DNA of 64,000 nt from Deinococcus actinosclerus (GCF_001507665.1 NZ_CP013910.1:1239501-1303500); one strand, 5' to 3'; shown: positions 26,117-40,030, numbered from the stretch's first letter. Notes: generated from the sequence alone by a model not told the origin. A program made the numbers and translations.

Positions 26117-26120
<4 letters not shown>
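25755..26120 (+). CDS. MazG-like nucleotide pyrophosphohydrolase
   Basis: A 121-residue single-domain MazG-type protein (YpjD-like) that would hydrolyse NTPs or dNTPs to monophosphates and pyrophosphate. The Mg-binding EExxE helix is LTEETGEIARV (about residues 33-43) and the second acidic helix is LEMELADLLFVTICMAN. Single-domain members act as dimers or tetramers in nucleotide-pool sanitation. It is the first gene of a compact run; the stop overlaps the next gene's GTG start (GTGA). A nudix gene two positions downstream fits a house-cleaning theme. Confidence 0.85.
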
Positions 26121-27152
<1,032 letters not shown>

Positions 27153-27156
27153 CGGG

Positions 27157-29037
<1,881 letters not shown>

Positions 29038-29044
29038 GCCGGGG

Positions 29045-29050
29045 AGTGTA
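29045..29050 (-). promoter_or_regulatory. leaderless -10 element of the phosphodiester glycosidase gene
   Basis: TACACT on the minus strand, ending 7 nt before the GTG at 29037. It decides the start choice. Confidence 0.5.
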
Positions 29051-29139
29051 GCGCCCGCCTGCGCGCGGGCTGGTGAGCGTCCCGTCAGCTTCATGATCGG
29101 CGGTCAGCCGAAGTGACGAGCTTGTATGAAATGTGTTTT

Positions 29140-29145
29140 TATACT
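29140..29145 (+). promoter_or_regulatory. leaderless -10 element of mglB
   Basis: TATACT, ending 8 nt before the ATG at 29154, in an AT-rich patch. No ribosome-binding site is present. Confidence 0.6.
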
Positions 29146-29153
29146 TGAATCAT

Positions 29154-29639
29154 ATGATCGAACCTTCACTGGCGCTGTATGGGGACGCCTTCGAACGCGT
29201 CGACGACCTCATTCAGGAACTCCTGGACACCACCGGCGTCCGCTACGGCCTGCTGGTCGACCGCAAGGGCTTCGTGCTGTCGCACAAGGAGGCCCTGTGG
29301 GCGCCGCGCCCCCCCGCACTCGACAGTGTCGCCACGCTGGTCGCCAGCAACGCCGCCGCGACCGCCGCGCTGGCGAACATGCTGGGCGAGCGCACCTTCA
29401 GCGAGCAGATCCACCAGGGGGAAAACGGCACCCTGTACGTGGAATCGGTCGGGACCGACTCGCTCCTCACCCTCATCTTCGATGCCAGCGTGCCGCTGGG
29501 CAAGGTGAAGGTGTACGCCAAGAAGAGCATCTCGCAGATCGCCGCGATCCTCGACGAACTCAAGGACATCCCCCCCGTGCAGCTGGGCGAGGACTTCAGC
29601 GCGGGCGCGACCTCGCTGCTCGACGACCTGCTGGGCTGA
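29154..29639 (+). CDS. mglB: Roadblock/LC7-domain protein, MglB-like GTPase-activating protein
   Basis: A 161-residue Roadblock fold protein ([20 protein letters not shown] near residues 16-35; [36 protein letters not shown]). Paired with the MglA-like GTPase gene 75 bp downstream, it is the expected MglB, which binds MglA-GTP and stimulates hydrolysis. MglAB sets cell polarity in Myxococcus, and structures are known from Thermus. Deinococcus is non-motile, so the role here is open. The start at 29154 is set by the TATACT element and gives a leaderless transcript. Confidence 0.88.
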   Translation: MIEPSLALYGDAFERVDDLIQELLDTTGVRYGLLVDRKGFVLSHKEALWAPRPPALDSVATLVASNAAATAALANMLGERTFSEQIHQGENGTLYVESVGTDSLLTLIFDASVPLGKVKVYAKKSISQIAAILDELKDIPPVQLGEDFSAGATSLLDDLLG

Positions 29640-29714
29640 GCCGCCCCGCCCGGTCCCGGCTGAATCCGCGTTGGCCCTCACCGTCCGCCTGCATTCCACC
29701 ATCACAGGAGTCCC

Positions 29715-30305
<591 letters not shown>

Positions 30306-30324
30306 ACGTCGACGCTGCCCTGCG

Positions 30325-30352
30325 CCCCGCCCGGATTCAGATCCGGGCGGGG
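30325..30352 (+). terminator. hairpin terminator after mglA
   Basis: CCCCGCCCGGAT, four bases, ATCCGGGCGGGG: a perfect 12-bp stem starting 20 bp after the stop. The T tract is poor. Confidence 0.65.
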
Positions 30353-30465
30353 AATTGCTGCGTGGGGCCGGCACGAGCCGCAGGTACGTGCGCTGGAGCT
30401 TCCCCCTGGTTCCCAGTCCGCCTCTGTGGCCCACGCGGTCCGGGCAGCAGGCGCGGCGCATCCCG

Positions 30466-30471
30466 TATGCT
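30466..30471 (+). promoter_or_regulatory. leaderless -10 element of the TrmB-family gene
   Basis: TATGCT, ending 8 nt before the ATG at 30480. Confidence 0.5.
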
Positions 30472-30479
30472 GGGGCGTA

Positions 30480-31151
30480 ATGAGCGCCGTGATCCACCTG
30501 CAAGCGCTCGGGCTGACCGAGTACGAGGCCCGTGCCTACACCGCCCTGCTGGCCCTGGGCCGCGCCGTCCCGGCCCGCGTGGCCCGGCAGGCCGGCATTC
30601 CCCGGCCCAAGATCTACGAGACGCTCGAACGGCTTGAGGGCCGCGGACTGGCCGCCAAGGTCGGGCAGAACCCGCTGGAGTACGCGCCGCTCAGCGCCCG
30701 CGAGTACCTGGCCCGCGCCCGCCGGGCCTTCGACGACCGCCTCGGCGCTCTCGACCGCGACCTGTCGCGCCTGGCCCCGGACCCCGCGCCGGAAGCGGTG
30801 TACCACCTGTACGGCGAGGCTGCCATCCGCAGCCTGTGCGAGGACCTGACCCTGAACGCCCGCCGCAGCCTGTACATGGCCGGGGACGCCAGCTTCGCCG
30901 ACCGGCTGGAGCGCCTCAGCCCGCGCGGCGTGGACCTGTACCGCACGCCCCTGGCGAACCTGCCCGCCATCGCCGCGCCTGGGCAGCGCGCGTTCCTGCT
31001 CGCCCGCGACGGCGAGGCCGCGCTGGTCGCCCACTTCATCGACGAGGGCGGCGTGGGCGAGGCGCACGGCGTCCATACCCACAATCCCGTAATCATCCAC
31101 CTGATCGAGGGCTACGTGCAGCTGGCCGCGCAGCAGCTCCAGCCGCGCTGA
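30480..31151 (+). CDS. TrmB-family transcriptional regulator
   Basis: A 223-residue regulator. The N-terminal winged helix is the TrmB type (LTEYEARAYTALLALGRAVP, then RVARQAGIPRPKIYETLERL). A helical linker (REYLARARRAFDDRLGALDR) and a PLD-like TrmB-middle ligand domain with YLYG-type start (VYHLYGEAAIRSLCEDL) and SLYMAGDASFADRL follow. Archaeal and bacterial members sense sugars or act globally on metabolism. No sugar gene is adjacent, so targets are unknown. The gene ends about 20 bp before the promoter of the tRNA pair. Confidence 0.8.
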   Translation: MSAVIHLQALGLTEYEARAYTALLALGRAVPARVARQAGIPRPKIYETLERLEGRGLAAKVGQNPLEYAPLSAREYLARARRAFDDRLGALDRDLSRLAPDPAPEAVYHLYGEAAIRSLCEDLTLNARRSLYMAGDASFADRLERLSPRGVDLYRTPLANLPAIAAPGQRAFLLARDGEAALVAHFIDEGGVGEAHGVHTHNPVIIHLIEGYVQLAAQQLQPR

Positions 31152-31173
31152 CAGCCGCCCGATTGCCACGTTG

Positions 31174-31202
31174 TTGACAGTCCGGGGGGTCGCTGCTAGC
31201 AT
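31174..31202 (+). promoter_or_regulatory. promoter of the tRNA-Ala gene
   Basis: Perfect TTGACA (31174-31179), 17-base spacer, TAGCAT (31197-31202), 34 bp before the tRNA. Confidence 0.75.
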
Positions 31203-31236
31203 AGCTGAGCCTCAAACGAGGCGGCAAGGCAAGCGA

Positions 31237-31312
<76 letters not shown>

Positions 31313-31318
31313 GAAGGT

Positions 31319-31343
31319 GCCCCGCACGCACGCGGGGCTTTTT
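31319..31343 (+). terminator. intrinsic terminator between the two tRNA genes
   Basis: GCCCCGC, six bases, GCGGGGC, then TTTTT. Confidence 0.8.
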
Positions 31344-31346
31344 CAA

Positions 31347-31423
<77 letters not shown>

Positions 31424-31431
31424 CCAGAACT

Positions 31432-31457
31432 CCGACCCCCACCGGGTCGGGGTTTTT
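31432..31457 (+). terminator. intrinsic terminator after tRNA-Met
   Basis: CCGACCC, five bases, GGGTCGG, then GG and TTTTT. Confidence 0.8.
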
Positions 31458-31517
31458 GCTTGTCCTGGGGCGTCCCTGCGTGTGTGACCGCACCCTGCGC
31501 GGGTCGGGGCGCGGGCC

Positions 31518-31523
31518 TAGAAT
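31518..31523 (+). promoter_or_regulatory. leaderless -10 element of the NIF3-tmk operon
   Basis: TAGAAT, ending 7 nt before the ATG at 31531. Confidence 0.5.
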
Positions 31524-31530
31524 ACCTGCC

Positions 31531-32322
31531 ATGTCGTATGTCTCCCTGACTCCCACGCGCGGCGAGGTGCCGCGTGACACCCTGGTCCGCTGGCTGAACG
31601 AGTACCTGAACGTGGGGGCCTTCAAGGACCCCAGCCTGAACGGCCTACAGATCGAGGGCACCGGCACGGTGCGGCGCGTGGCGGTCGCGGTGGACAGCAG
31701 CCTGAAGACCATCCAGCACGCGGCGGACAGCGGCGCGGACCTGCTCATCACGCACCACGGGCTGTTCTGGGGTGACCCGCTGGCCCTGAGCGGCCCGCAC
31801 CGCGAGCGGGTCCGCACGGCGCTCATGGCGGACCTGAACCTGTACGTGTCGCACATCCCGCTGGACGCGCACCCGGTGGTGGGGAACAACGCGATGATCG
31901 CGCAGGCGCTGACGCTGCAGCACACCGAGCCGTTCGGCGAGTGGGCGGGCGGGAAGATCGGCATTGCCGGCGAGCTGCCCTTCGAGCAGTCCCTGCAGGA
32001 CTTCGCGGACCGCGTGCAGAAACTGACCGGGGAGATCTGCCTCGTGCACGGCGGCGGGCGCTCCCCGACCGTGCGGCGCCTGGGCGTCCTGAGCGGCAGC
32101 GGCGCGGGCAGCATCGCTGAAGCGGCCGCGATGGGCCTGGACACCCTGCTGACCGGCGAGCCCGAGCACAAGCACTTCCATGACGCCTTCGAGTACGGCG
32201 TGAACGTGATCTACGCCGGGCACTACGAGACCGAGGTGTTCGGCGTGCGCGCCCTGGCCGCCCGCCTGGAGGACGAGTTCGGGCTGGCGTGGCAGTTCCT
32301 GCACCACCCCACCGGCCTGTGA
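31531..32322 (+). CDS. NIF3-like dinuclear-metal-centre protein
   Basis: A 263-residue NIF3/YbgI family protein. Metal-binding residues are visible in LITHHGLFWG (two histidines) and in NVIYAGHYETEVFGV near the C-terminus, with SLNGLQIEGTG at the N-terminus and LSGSGAGSIAEAAAMGLDTL in the centre. The family is often annotated as GTP cyclohydrolase I type 2, but the reaction is not settled, so I keep the structural name. It overlaps tmk by 4 nt (GTGA), so both are translated from one message. The TAGAAT element supports the start. Confidence 0.88.
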   Translation: MSYVSLTPTRGEVPRDTLVRWLNEYLNVGAFKDPSLNGLQIEGTGTVRRVAVAVDSSLKTIQHAADSGADLLITHHGLFWGDPLALSGPHRERVRTALMADLNLYVSHIPLDAHPVVGNNAMIAQALTLQHTEPFGEWAGGKIGIAGELPFEQSLQDFADRVQKLTGEICLVHGGGRSPTVRRLGVLSGSGAGSIAEAAAMGLDTLLTGEPEHKHFHDAFEYGVNVIYAGHYETEVFGVRALAARLEDEFGLAWQFLHHPTGL

Positions 32323-32948
32323 CGCCGCTGCACCCGGGCCTGTTCGTCAGCTTCGAGGGGCCCGAGGGGGCCGGGAAGAGCACGCAGCTCGCCCGGCTGG
32401 CCGCGCACCTGGACACCCGCGGCACGCCGCACCGCCTGACCCGCGAGCCCGGCGGGACGCCCCTGGGCACGCGGGTGCGCGAGGTGCTGCTCGACCCCGC
32501 GCTGACCATCGACCCGCTGCCGGAATTCCTGCTGTACTCCGCGAGCCGCGCGCAGCTCGTGGCGAACGAGATCCGACCGGCGCTGAACCGGGGCGAGGTC
32601 GTCGTGTGCGACCGTTACGCCGATTCCAGCCTCGCGTACCAGGGGGCGGGTCGCGGCCTGCCCGTGAACCTCCTGCGGGAGATCACACTGGCCGCCACGG
32701 ACGGCCTCACGCCGGACCTGACGGTGCTGCTCGACCTCGACCCGGTGCTCGGCCTGGAACGCGCCGCGCGGCGCGGGCAGCCCGACCGGCTGGAACAGGC
32801 GGATCTGGACTTCCACCGCCGGGTGCGCGCCGGGTTCCTGCACCTCGCGGAGCAGACGCCCGCGCGCTTCCTGGTGCTGGACGCCACCCGCCCGGCCGAC
32901 GACCTGTCGGACGCGATCTGGCAGGCGGTGCAGGCGCGCCTGCCCTGA
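32319..32948 (+). CDS. tmk: thymidylate kinase
   Basis: A 209-residue dTMP kinase that makes dTDP for DNA synthesis. The P-loop is GPEGAGKST (about residues 14-22), LTREPGGTPLG is the dTMP-binding region, CDRYADSSLAYQG contains the DR(Y/H) motif, and LLDLDPVLGLERAARRG leads into the lid. The GTG start overlaps the stop of the NIF3 gene. A perfect bidirectional terminator follows. Confidence 0.95.
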   Translation: MTPLHPGLFVSFEGPEGAGKSTQLARLAAHLDTRGTPHRLTREPGGTPLGTRVREVLLDPALTIDPLPEFLLYSASRAQLVANEIRPALNRGEVVVCDRYADSSLAYQGAGRGLPVNLLREITLAATDGLTPDLTVLLDLDPVLGLERAARRGQPDRLEQADLDFHRRVRAGFLHLAEQTPARFLVLDATRPADDLSDAIWQAVQARLP

Positions 32949-32962
32949 CGACGGGGCAGGGC

Positions 32963-32993
32963 AAGGGGGGCGGCCACGCGGCTCGCCCCCCTT
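32963..32993. terminator. bidirectional terminator between tmk and the glutamine cyclotransferase gene
   Basis: AAGGGGGGCG, 11 bases, CGCCCCCCTT: a 10-bp stem with flanking T/A on both sides, between convergent genes. Confidence 0.75.
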
Positions 32994-33006
32994 TACATGC
33001 TGTAGT

Positions 33007-33854
33007 TCAGCGGCCTGTGCGGGCGCGGCCGGTCGTGCCGGGCTCCTCGGGTTTCACGCCGGGCAGCTTCACCTCGAACAGGGTGGGCCAGCGCTTGCCG
33101 GTCAGCAGCAGCGTGCCGCGCTCGGGCACGAACGCGATACCGTTGGGCACGTCGTCGAAGGTCAGGGTGTGCCCGGCCTTCGCGGCGGCCGCGCTGACCT
33201 CGCGGGTCAGGGCCGACACGTCGATCCAGGCGGTGACCTTCCCGGTCTGCGGGTCGATCCGCGCGACGCGGTCGGTCAGCCACACGTTCGCGTACACGCT
33301 GCCCTGCACGTACTCCAGTTCGTTCAGGTTCTTCACGGGCTGCCCGGCGTCCGTGACCTGCACGCTCCGCTTGATCCGGAAGGTCTTCGGGTCGCGCCAC
33401 ACCAGCGTCGGCGAGCCGTTACTCATGATCAGGGCCTTGCCGTCGGTGGTCAGCCCCCAGCCCTCGCCGCTGTAGCGGTAGCGGCCGGTCTCCTTGAGGG
33501 TCGCGGCGTCGAAGGTGACGGCCACGCCGTCCTCCCAGGTGAGGTGGTAGACCACGGCGTTCAGCGCCGTGACCCCCTCGCCGAACGCCGTGGCGATGGG
33601 CGTGGCGACCCGGGCGAGCACCTTCCCGGTCTTCAGGTCCACGCGGCGCACGCCGGACTGCCCCTCGATGCCGGTGCTTTCCAGCAGCGTGCCGCCCCCA
33701 GGTACTGCAACCCTTCCGTGAAGGCCGCGCGGTCATGGGGGTAACGGGCGGTCACGGTGGGCGTCAGGACAGGCGTGCCGACCGACTGGGCGGCAGAGGG
33801 GGACGCCGACAGGGTCAGCAGCAGGTAGGGAAGCAGGAGGGCACCGGAACGCAC
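33007..33854 (-). pseudogene. glutaminyl-peptide cyclotransferase (plant/bacterial beta-propeller type), apparent -1 frameshift
   Basis: Two frames together form one secreted enzyme of about 280 residues. The first frame (from 33854) supplies the signal peptide MRSGALLLPYLLLTLSAS and YPHDRAAFTEGLQYLG. The second supplies GVRRVDLKTGKVLARVATP through to the end, with the family stretches MSNGSPTLVWRDPKTF and KNLNELEYVQGSVYANVW. The switch is at the CCCCC run 33695-33699 (GGGGG in the gene); a sixth G would restore LGGGTLLESTGIEGQSG. The product would cyclise N-terminal glutamine outside the cytoplasm. It is either a real inactivation or a homopolymer sequencing error. The gene converges on tmk. 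Confidence 0.8.
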
Positions 33855-33932
33855 GCCCCCATGGTAGCGGCCTGCGCCCGGGCCGCGTGGGGGCGTCTGC
33901 CCGGGCGCGGGTTGATGAAGGTCGCCCGAAGG

Positions 33933-35054
33933 TCACGGGCCTGCGGAAGCGGTCACGCCCAGACCCCATCCGGCCGTCGTCCGCACGGCCTCGTGGGGGT
34001 CGTCCAGCAGCGGCGCCAGATGCCCGGTCTCGCCCCACTGCGCCAGTGCCCAGGCGGCCGCCTCCCGCACCTCCCAGGCGGGGTCCTGCGCGCCCATGAG
34101 GAGCAGCGGCCAGCCCTGCGGCGCGCGGGTGTTCCCCAGGACCGTCAGCGCGTTGCGGGCCATGCCCTTGCGCCGGGGGCGCAGGAACGCCGTGCCCGCC
34201 CACTGCCGCTCGAACTCCCGCTCACTGACGCCGAAAAAGCGGGTCAGGTCCGGGTGGGCCAGCTCCGGATCGGGCCGCAGGAACCGCGCCAGCGGGCCCG
34301 CCTTCAGGGTCCACGGGCAGACCTCGCTGCACACGTCACAGCCGAACAGCCACTCACCCATCCCAGGCCGCAGCTCGGGCGGGATCGGCCCGCGGTGCTC
34401 GATGGTCAGGTACGACACGCAGCGCCGCGCATCGATCGCGCGGTCCGGGCCGATCGCGGCGGTGGGGCACGCGGCCACGCAGCGCGTGCAGCGCCCACAG
34501 CGGTCCGGGTGGGCCTGCGCCGCGCCGGGGTGCGGCAGGTCGGTCAGCAGGACCGCCAGCGTCACGAACGCGCCCAGAGACGTGCTGACCAGCATCCCGG
34601 ACTTCCCGCGCCAGCCCAGGAACGCGCCCGACGCGAACAGCCGCTCCATGACCGGCCCGTGATCCACGTACCCGCGCGCCCGCACACCCAGCCGCGCGGC
34701 CTCCGCCTCCAGTTGCGACAGGACCGGCTGGAGCTGGTCGTGGTAGTCCGGCGTCCACGCGTAGCGCGCCACGCGGCCCACCCGCACGCCCCCCTCCGGC
34801 ACGGGCGGCGGCGCGAACGCGTGCGACACGCCGAGCACGAGCACGCTCTGCACGCCCGAGAGGCGCTGGGAAGGATCGGCCCGCACCGGCAGCTGCCGCT
34901 CCAGGTAGCTCATGCCCGCGTGCCGCCCCGCCGCCAGCCACCCCGCGTACTCGTCCACCGCCGCGCGCGGCACCTGCGCCGGAGCCCACCCGACCGCGTC
35001 CGCCCCCAGGCTCAGGGCGAGGTCGTGCAGCCGGTCATGGGGCGAGGCGCTCAT
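33933..35054 (-). CDS. queG: epoxyqueuosine reductase
   Basis: A 373-residue cobalamin- and Fe-S-dependent enzyme for the last step of queuosine synthesis in tRNA. The catalytic domain contains VARYAWTPDYHDQLQ. Two [4Fe-4S] clusters are bound by CGRCTRCVAACPTAAI and CDVCSEVCPW, and HEAT-like repeats close the C-terminus (DPAWEVREAAAWALAQW). The ATG at 35054 gives the canonical N-terminus. It is 83 bp downstream of opcA on the same strand and might be read from the pentose-phosphate operon, although the functions are unrelated. Confidence 0.93.
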   Translation of the reverse strand: MSASPHDRLHDLALSLGADAVGWAPAQVPRAAVDEYAGWLAAGRHAGMSYLERQLPVRADPSQRLSGVQSVLVLGVSHAFAPPPVPEGGVRVGRVARYAWTPDYHDQLQPVLSQLEAEAARLGVRARGYVDHGPVMERLFASGAFLGWRGKSGMLVSTSLGAFVTLAVLLTDLPHPGAAQAHPDRCGRCTRCVAACPTAAIGPDRAIDARRCVSYLTIEHRGPIPPELRPGMGEWLFGCDVCSEVCPWTLKAGPLARFLRPDPELAHPDLTRFFGVSEREFERQWAGTAFLRPRRKGMARNALTVLGNTRAPQGWPLLLMGAQDPAWEVREAAAWALAQWGETGHLAPLLDDPHEAVRTTAGWGLGVTASAGP

Positions 35055-35137
35055 CGCCGCGCAGTATGCCGCGCCGCCCGCACCGGAAAGGGGAGAGGCC
35101 GCACCCTGACAGCGGCGCGGCCCCCTGCTGCTGTCCC

Positions 35138-36082
35138 TTACAGCGTCTCTTTCGCCAGCGCCCAGGCGCGCTCGAAGACCTCGCCGCGTTCGGGGCGGGC
35201 CATCACGCGCGCCAGCCCCTGCGCGAGGGTCATGCTGGGCACCGTGACCTCCGTGACGCGCTGCACGTCGTCCCAGTGGCAGGCGGCCAGGGCGATGTCG
35301 CCCTGCTCGGCCTTCAGGCTGAAGTGCACGCCGTCGCCGCGCAGCTCCACGCCGCACAGGTCGCCGTTCTCACGGCCGCAGCGGCCCAGCCGGAAGTCCA
35401 CGGTGCTCAGGTCCGTCCAGCCCAGCGTGCTCGCGATGAACCCCGCGAACAGCCGCGCCGGCAGGTCCTTCTTCCCGGCGTGCCGGACGGTCAGGTGCGT
35501 CACGCGTCCCAGCTGCCGCGCCGCGTCCGGCGAGTCGAACAGCTGCGCCAGCGCCTCGCGCCACCCGGCCGAGCGGCTCCAGCCCAGGTCCGCCAGCGCG
35601 TAGTGCCGGGACGGCGGGACGTCCAGCGTCAGGCTGTCCACGATCACCTGATCGGCGATCTCGGTCAGTTCGGCCAGCAGCGTGCCCTCGGGCCGGCTGT
35701 CCGCGCCCCACCACACGTGGTTTACGGTCGCCGGGCGGATCAGTGGCAGGATCGCGCCCTGCAACTGCTCGGGACTGGCCTCCAGCGTCAGGCGTTCCAC
35801 GTACAGCCCGCCCGACTGCGGCACGAGCGCGGCGTGCACGGTCAGGTCGTCGGTGCCGTCCATCACGCCGATGATCTGCCGCCCCGCGTACCGGCCCTCC
35901 AGGCCCGCTAGGGCCTCCTGCACGCGGCCCAGGTGCCGCTTCACGGTCAGGGCGATCATGTTGCCGGTGTAGGCGCGCGTCTCGACGTCCGTCTGCGCCC
36001 ACAGTTCGTCCAGGGTCGCCTGGGCCTTGCGGACGGTGGTGTCCACCGGCCCCAGCGGTTTCAGGTCGGTCGCGTAGGTCAC
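35138..36082 (-). CDS. opcA: glucose-6-phosphate dehydrogenase assembly protein OpcA
   Basis: A 314-residue protein of the OpcA family, known from cyanobacteria and actinobacteria as an allosteric activator or assembly factor of G6PDH. Recognisable stretches are [28 protein letters not shown] and [14 protein letters not shown]. The C-terminal domain carries [19 protein letters not shown], a cysteine pair that could be redox-sensitive. The GTG start has a GGAGGTGA ribosome-binding site. It is the third gene of gnd-zwf-opcA, 17 bp after zwf, which strongly supports the assignment. Confidence 0.9.
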   Translation of the reverse strand: MTYATDLKPLGPVDTTVRKAQATLDELWAQTDVETRAYTGNMIALTVKRHLGRVQEALAGLEGRYAGRQIIGVMDGTDDLTVHAALVPQSGGLYVERLTLEASPEQLQGAILPLIRPATVNHVWWGADSRPEGTLLAELTEIADQVIVDSLTLDVPPSRHYALADLGWSRSAGWREALAQLFDSPDAARQLGRVTHLTVRHAGKKDLPARLFAGFIASTLGWTDLSTVDFRLGRCGRENGDLCGVELRGDGVHFSLKAEQGDIALAACHWDDVQRVTEVTVPSMTLAQGLARVMARPERGEVFERAWALAKETL

Positions 36083-36098
36083 GCCCTCACCTCCCGGG

Positions 36099-37870
<1,772 letters not shown>

Positions 37871-37874
<4 letters not shown>

Positions 37875-38941
37875 GCGTCACCCTTCACGCGCTGCTGGCC
37901 GGTCTCACCCAGCTGTTCGGCGGCGCTGCCCTCGCCCGCGCTGGCGGTCTGGCCGATGTTCTCGGGTGCGGCCACCTTGGGGTGATCGCCGGGCGCCACC
38001 TCGGGCACCAGGCCCTCCTGGCGTGGGGACTCGATGGTCTTCACGGCGTGCCCGCCGAACGCGCGGCGCATCGCGGAGAGCATCTGACCGGCGTAGCTGA
38101 CCTCCTGCTGGCTGCGGAAGCGCATCTGCGTCGCCAGGGTGATCACGGGGGTCGGCACGCCCAGTTCGATGGAGTCGATGATCGTCCAGCGGCCCTCGCC
38201 ACTGTCCGCCACGTAGTCCGAGAGCTTCTCGAATTCGGCCTTGTTCTGCAGGGCCTCGGCGGTCAGGTCGAGCAGCCAGGAGCGCACGACGCTGCCGTGC
38301 CGCCACAGTTCGGCGATCTGCGCCATGTCGAGGTTGAAGTCCTGGTGCGCCTTCATGAGCTCGAAGCCCTCGGCGTAGGCCTGCATCATGCCGTACTCGA
38401 TGCCGTTGTGGACCATCTTCACGTAGTGCCCGCTGCCGGCGGGGCCCATGCGGCCCCAGCCCCGGTCAGCGGCGGGCGCGAGCGCCTCGAAGGCGGGCCG
38501 CAGGCGCTCGACGGCCTCCTCGGCGCCGCCGATCATCATGGCGTAGCCTTCCTTGAGGCCCCACACGCCGCCGGACGTGCCGACGTCCACGAAGTGGATG
38601 CCTCTGGCGGACAGTTCCTCGGCGCGGCGGATGCTGTCCTTGTAGTTGCTGTTGCCGCCGTCGATGATGATGTCGCCGGGTGCGAGGCGTGAGGCGAGGT
38701 CGTCGATGACGCTCTGGGTGATCTTCCCGGCGGGCACCATGACCCACACGGCGCGGCTGCCGGGCTCGCCCAGAGCGGCGATCAGTTCGTCCATGCTGCG
38801 GGCACCACGGGCGCCCTGACGTTCGATCTGCGCGACGGATTCCTCGCTGCGGTCGTAGCCGGTGACCTCGATGCCACCCTGGGTGAGGCGAAGAACCATG
38901 TTGCCGCCCATCTTGCCCAGTCCGATCATGCCTAGTTTCAT
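37871..38941 (-). CDS. gnd: 6-phosphogluconate dehydrogenase (decarboxylating), short YqeC type
   Basis: A 356-residue enzyme converting 6-phosphogluconate to ribulose 5-phosphate. The dinucleotide motif is [16 protein letters not shown] at the N-terminus, the substrate region is [20 protein letters not shown], and [20 protein letters not shown] is typical. The core is that of the roughly 300-residue single-domain type; the last 50 residues ([17 protein letters not shown] ... QRVKGDA) are a low-complexity extension. It is the first gene of gnd-zwf-opcA. The promoter -10 is at 38994 and a LacI-type palindrome sits between it and the GGGAGG ribosome-binding site. Confidence 0.92.
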
Positions 38942-38958
38942 GGTTGTCCTCCCGGCGT

Positions 38959-38970
38959 GGAAGCGCTTCC
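38959..38970. promoter_or_regulatory. LacI/GalR-type operator upstream of gnd
   Basis: GGAAGCGCTTCC: a perfect 12-bp palindrome with the CG centre typical of LacI-family operators. It lies 18 bp before the gnd ATG and downstream of its -10 element, where a bound repressor would block transcription. The repressor is not in the window. Confidence 0.55.
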
Positions 38971-38993
38971 GGCCCCCAGCCTCAACGTGCTGC

Positions 38994-38999
38994 ACTATA
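38994..38999 (-). promoter_or_regulatory. -10 element of the gnd-zwf-opcA operon
   Basis: TATAGT on the minus strand, 53 bp before the gnd ATG. The -35 is weak. Confidence 0.45.
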
Positions 39000-39085
39000 C
39001 GTCCGCGTCCGCGTGGCACGTCCAGGGCTGCCCCCGCGCCTTCAGGGCACATGAAGTCCGGCGCCCGCTGGCGTGAGCCTCTCGT

Positions 39086-39115
39086 TTGACAGATGGTTGT
39101 TGCCACAACTATTTT
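39086..39115 (+). promoter_or_regulatory. promoter with embedded palindrome upstream of marR-doxX
   Basis: TTGACA (39086-39091), 18-base spacer, TATTTT (39110-39115). The perfect inverted repeat GTTGT-N4-ACAAC (39096-39109) fills the spacer and looks like the MarR operator. A second, leaderless-type TACCCT lies nearer the gene. Confidence 0.5.
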
Positions 39116-39158
39116 GGCGGCTGGCGTTCGCTGACCTGATCCGGCGCAGTCCGACCGC

Positions 39159-39164
39159 TACCCT
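39159..39164 (+). promoter_or_regulatory. leaderless -10 element of marR
   Basis: TACCCT, ending 6 nt before the ATG at 39171. Confidence 0.4.
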
Positions 39165-39170
39165 GAACCC

Positions 39171-39623
39171 ATGACCGACACTCCCACCCCCGGTGCGCCC
39201 GGCAGCCTGCACCACCGCGCCTACCTCGCGCTGCAACGTCTCGCGCTGCACCAGCAGCGGCAGGGCGCCGACCTGTTCCGTGACCACGGCCTCAGCGCCC
39301 CGCAGTTCAACGTCCTGCGCATCCTGCGCGGCGCCGGCGAGGGCGGCCTGACCTGCAGCGAGATCAGTGACCGCCTCCTCGACCACGACCCCGACGTCAC
39401 CCGCCTCCTCGACCGCCTCCAGAAGGCCGGACTGGTCACCCGCGAGCGCGACCGCCCGGACCGCCGCATCGTCGCCACCCGCCTCACCGACGCCGGACGC
39501 GACCTGCTGACCCGCCTCGACCCGCCCCTGACCGCACTGCACGCCCGGCAGTTCGCGCACCTGACCGACACGCAACTGCGCGACCTGCTGACCCTGCTCG
39601 CCCCACCGGAGGACACCCCATGA
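39171..39623 (+). CDS. MarR-family transcriptional regulator
   Basis: A 150-residue winged-helix repressor: YLALQRLALHQQRQGADLFR in the dimer helix, LTCSEISDRLLDHDPDVTRL in the recognition region, and the wing motif TRERDRPDRRIVATRLTDAG. It overlaps the doxX gene by 4 nt (ATGA), so the two are one operon. The GTTGT-N4-ACAAC palindrome in the promoter is the likely operator. MarR-DoxX pairs often respond to oxidants or electrophiles such as quinones; the inducer here is not known. Confidence 0.88.
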   Translation: MTDTPTPGAPGSLHHRAYLALQRLALHQQRQGADLFRDHGLSAPQFNVLRILRGAGEGGLTCSEISDRLLDHDPDVTRLLDRLQKAGLVTRERDRPDRRIVATRLTDAGRDLLTRLDPPLTALHARQFAHLTDTQLRDLLTLLAPPEDTP

Positions 39624-40030
39624 CCACCCGCACCGCGCCCGCCCTCAACCCCGACCTCGCTCTGCTGCTGCTGCGTCTTGCCACCGGGGTCGTGTTCGTC
39701 ATGCACGGCGCGCAGAAATTCTTCACGTACACCCTGCCCGGCACCACCCAGGCCTTCACGCAGATGGGCGTGCCCGTCCCCGGCATCAGCGCCCCCGTGG
39801 TCGCCACCGTGGAACTGCTGGGCGGCCTGCTGCTGATCCTCGGCGTGTACAGCCGCGCCGCCGGGGTGCTGCTCGCCGTGAACATGCTCGTCGCGATCAT
39901 TCTGGTGCACCTGAAGGCCGGGTTCTTCAACCCGAACGGCCTGGAATTCCCGCTCGTGCTGCTCGCCGCCAGCCTCGCCGTGGCGTTCGCCGGACCGGGC
40001 CGCCTGCGCGCCCCTATCGGGCAACCCTGA
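39620..40030 (+). CDS. DoxX-family membrane protein
   Basis: A 136-residue four-helix membrane protein of the DoxX family: LLLRLATGVVFVMHGAQKFF in helix 1, VATVELLGGLLLILGVYSRA in helix 2, and VLLAVNMLVAIILVH in helix 3. Family members are quinol oxidase-associated or redox-related membrane proteins in several bacteria. The neighbouring MarR repressor suggests induction by a chemical stress. The start is coupled to the marR stop. Confidence 0.88.
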   Translation: MTTRTAPALNPDLALLLLRLATGVVFVMHGAQKFFTYTLPGTTQAFTQMGVPVPGISAPVVATVELLGGLLLILGVYSRAAGVLLAVNMLVAIILVHLKAGFFNPNGLEFPLVLLAASLAVAFAGPGRLRAPIGQP

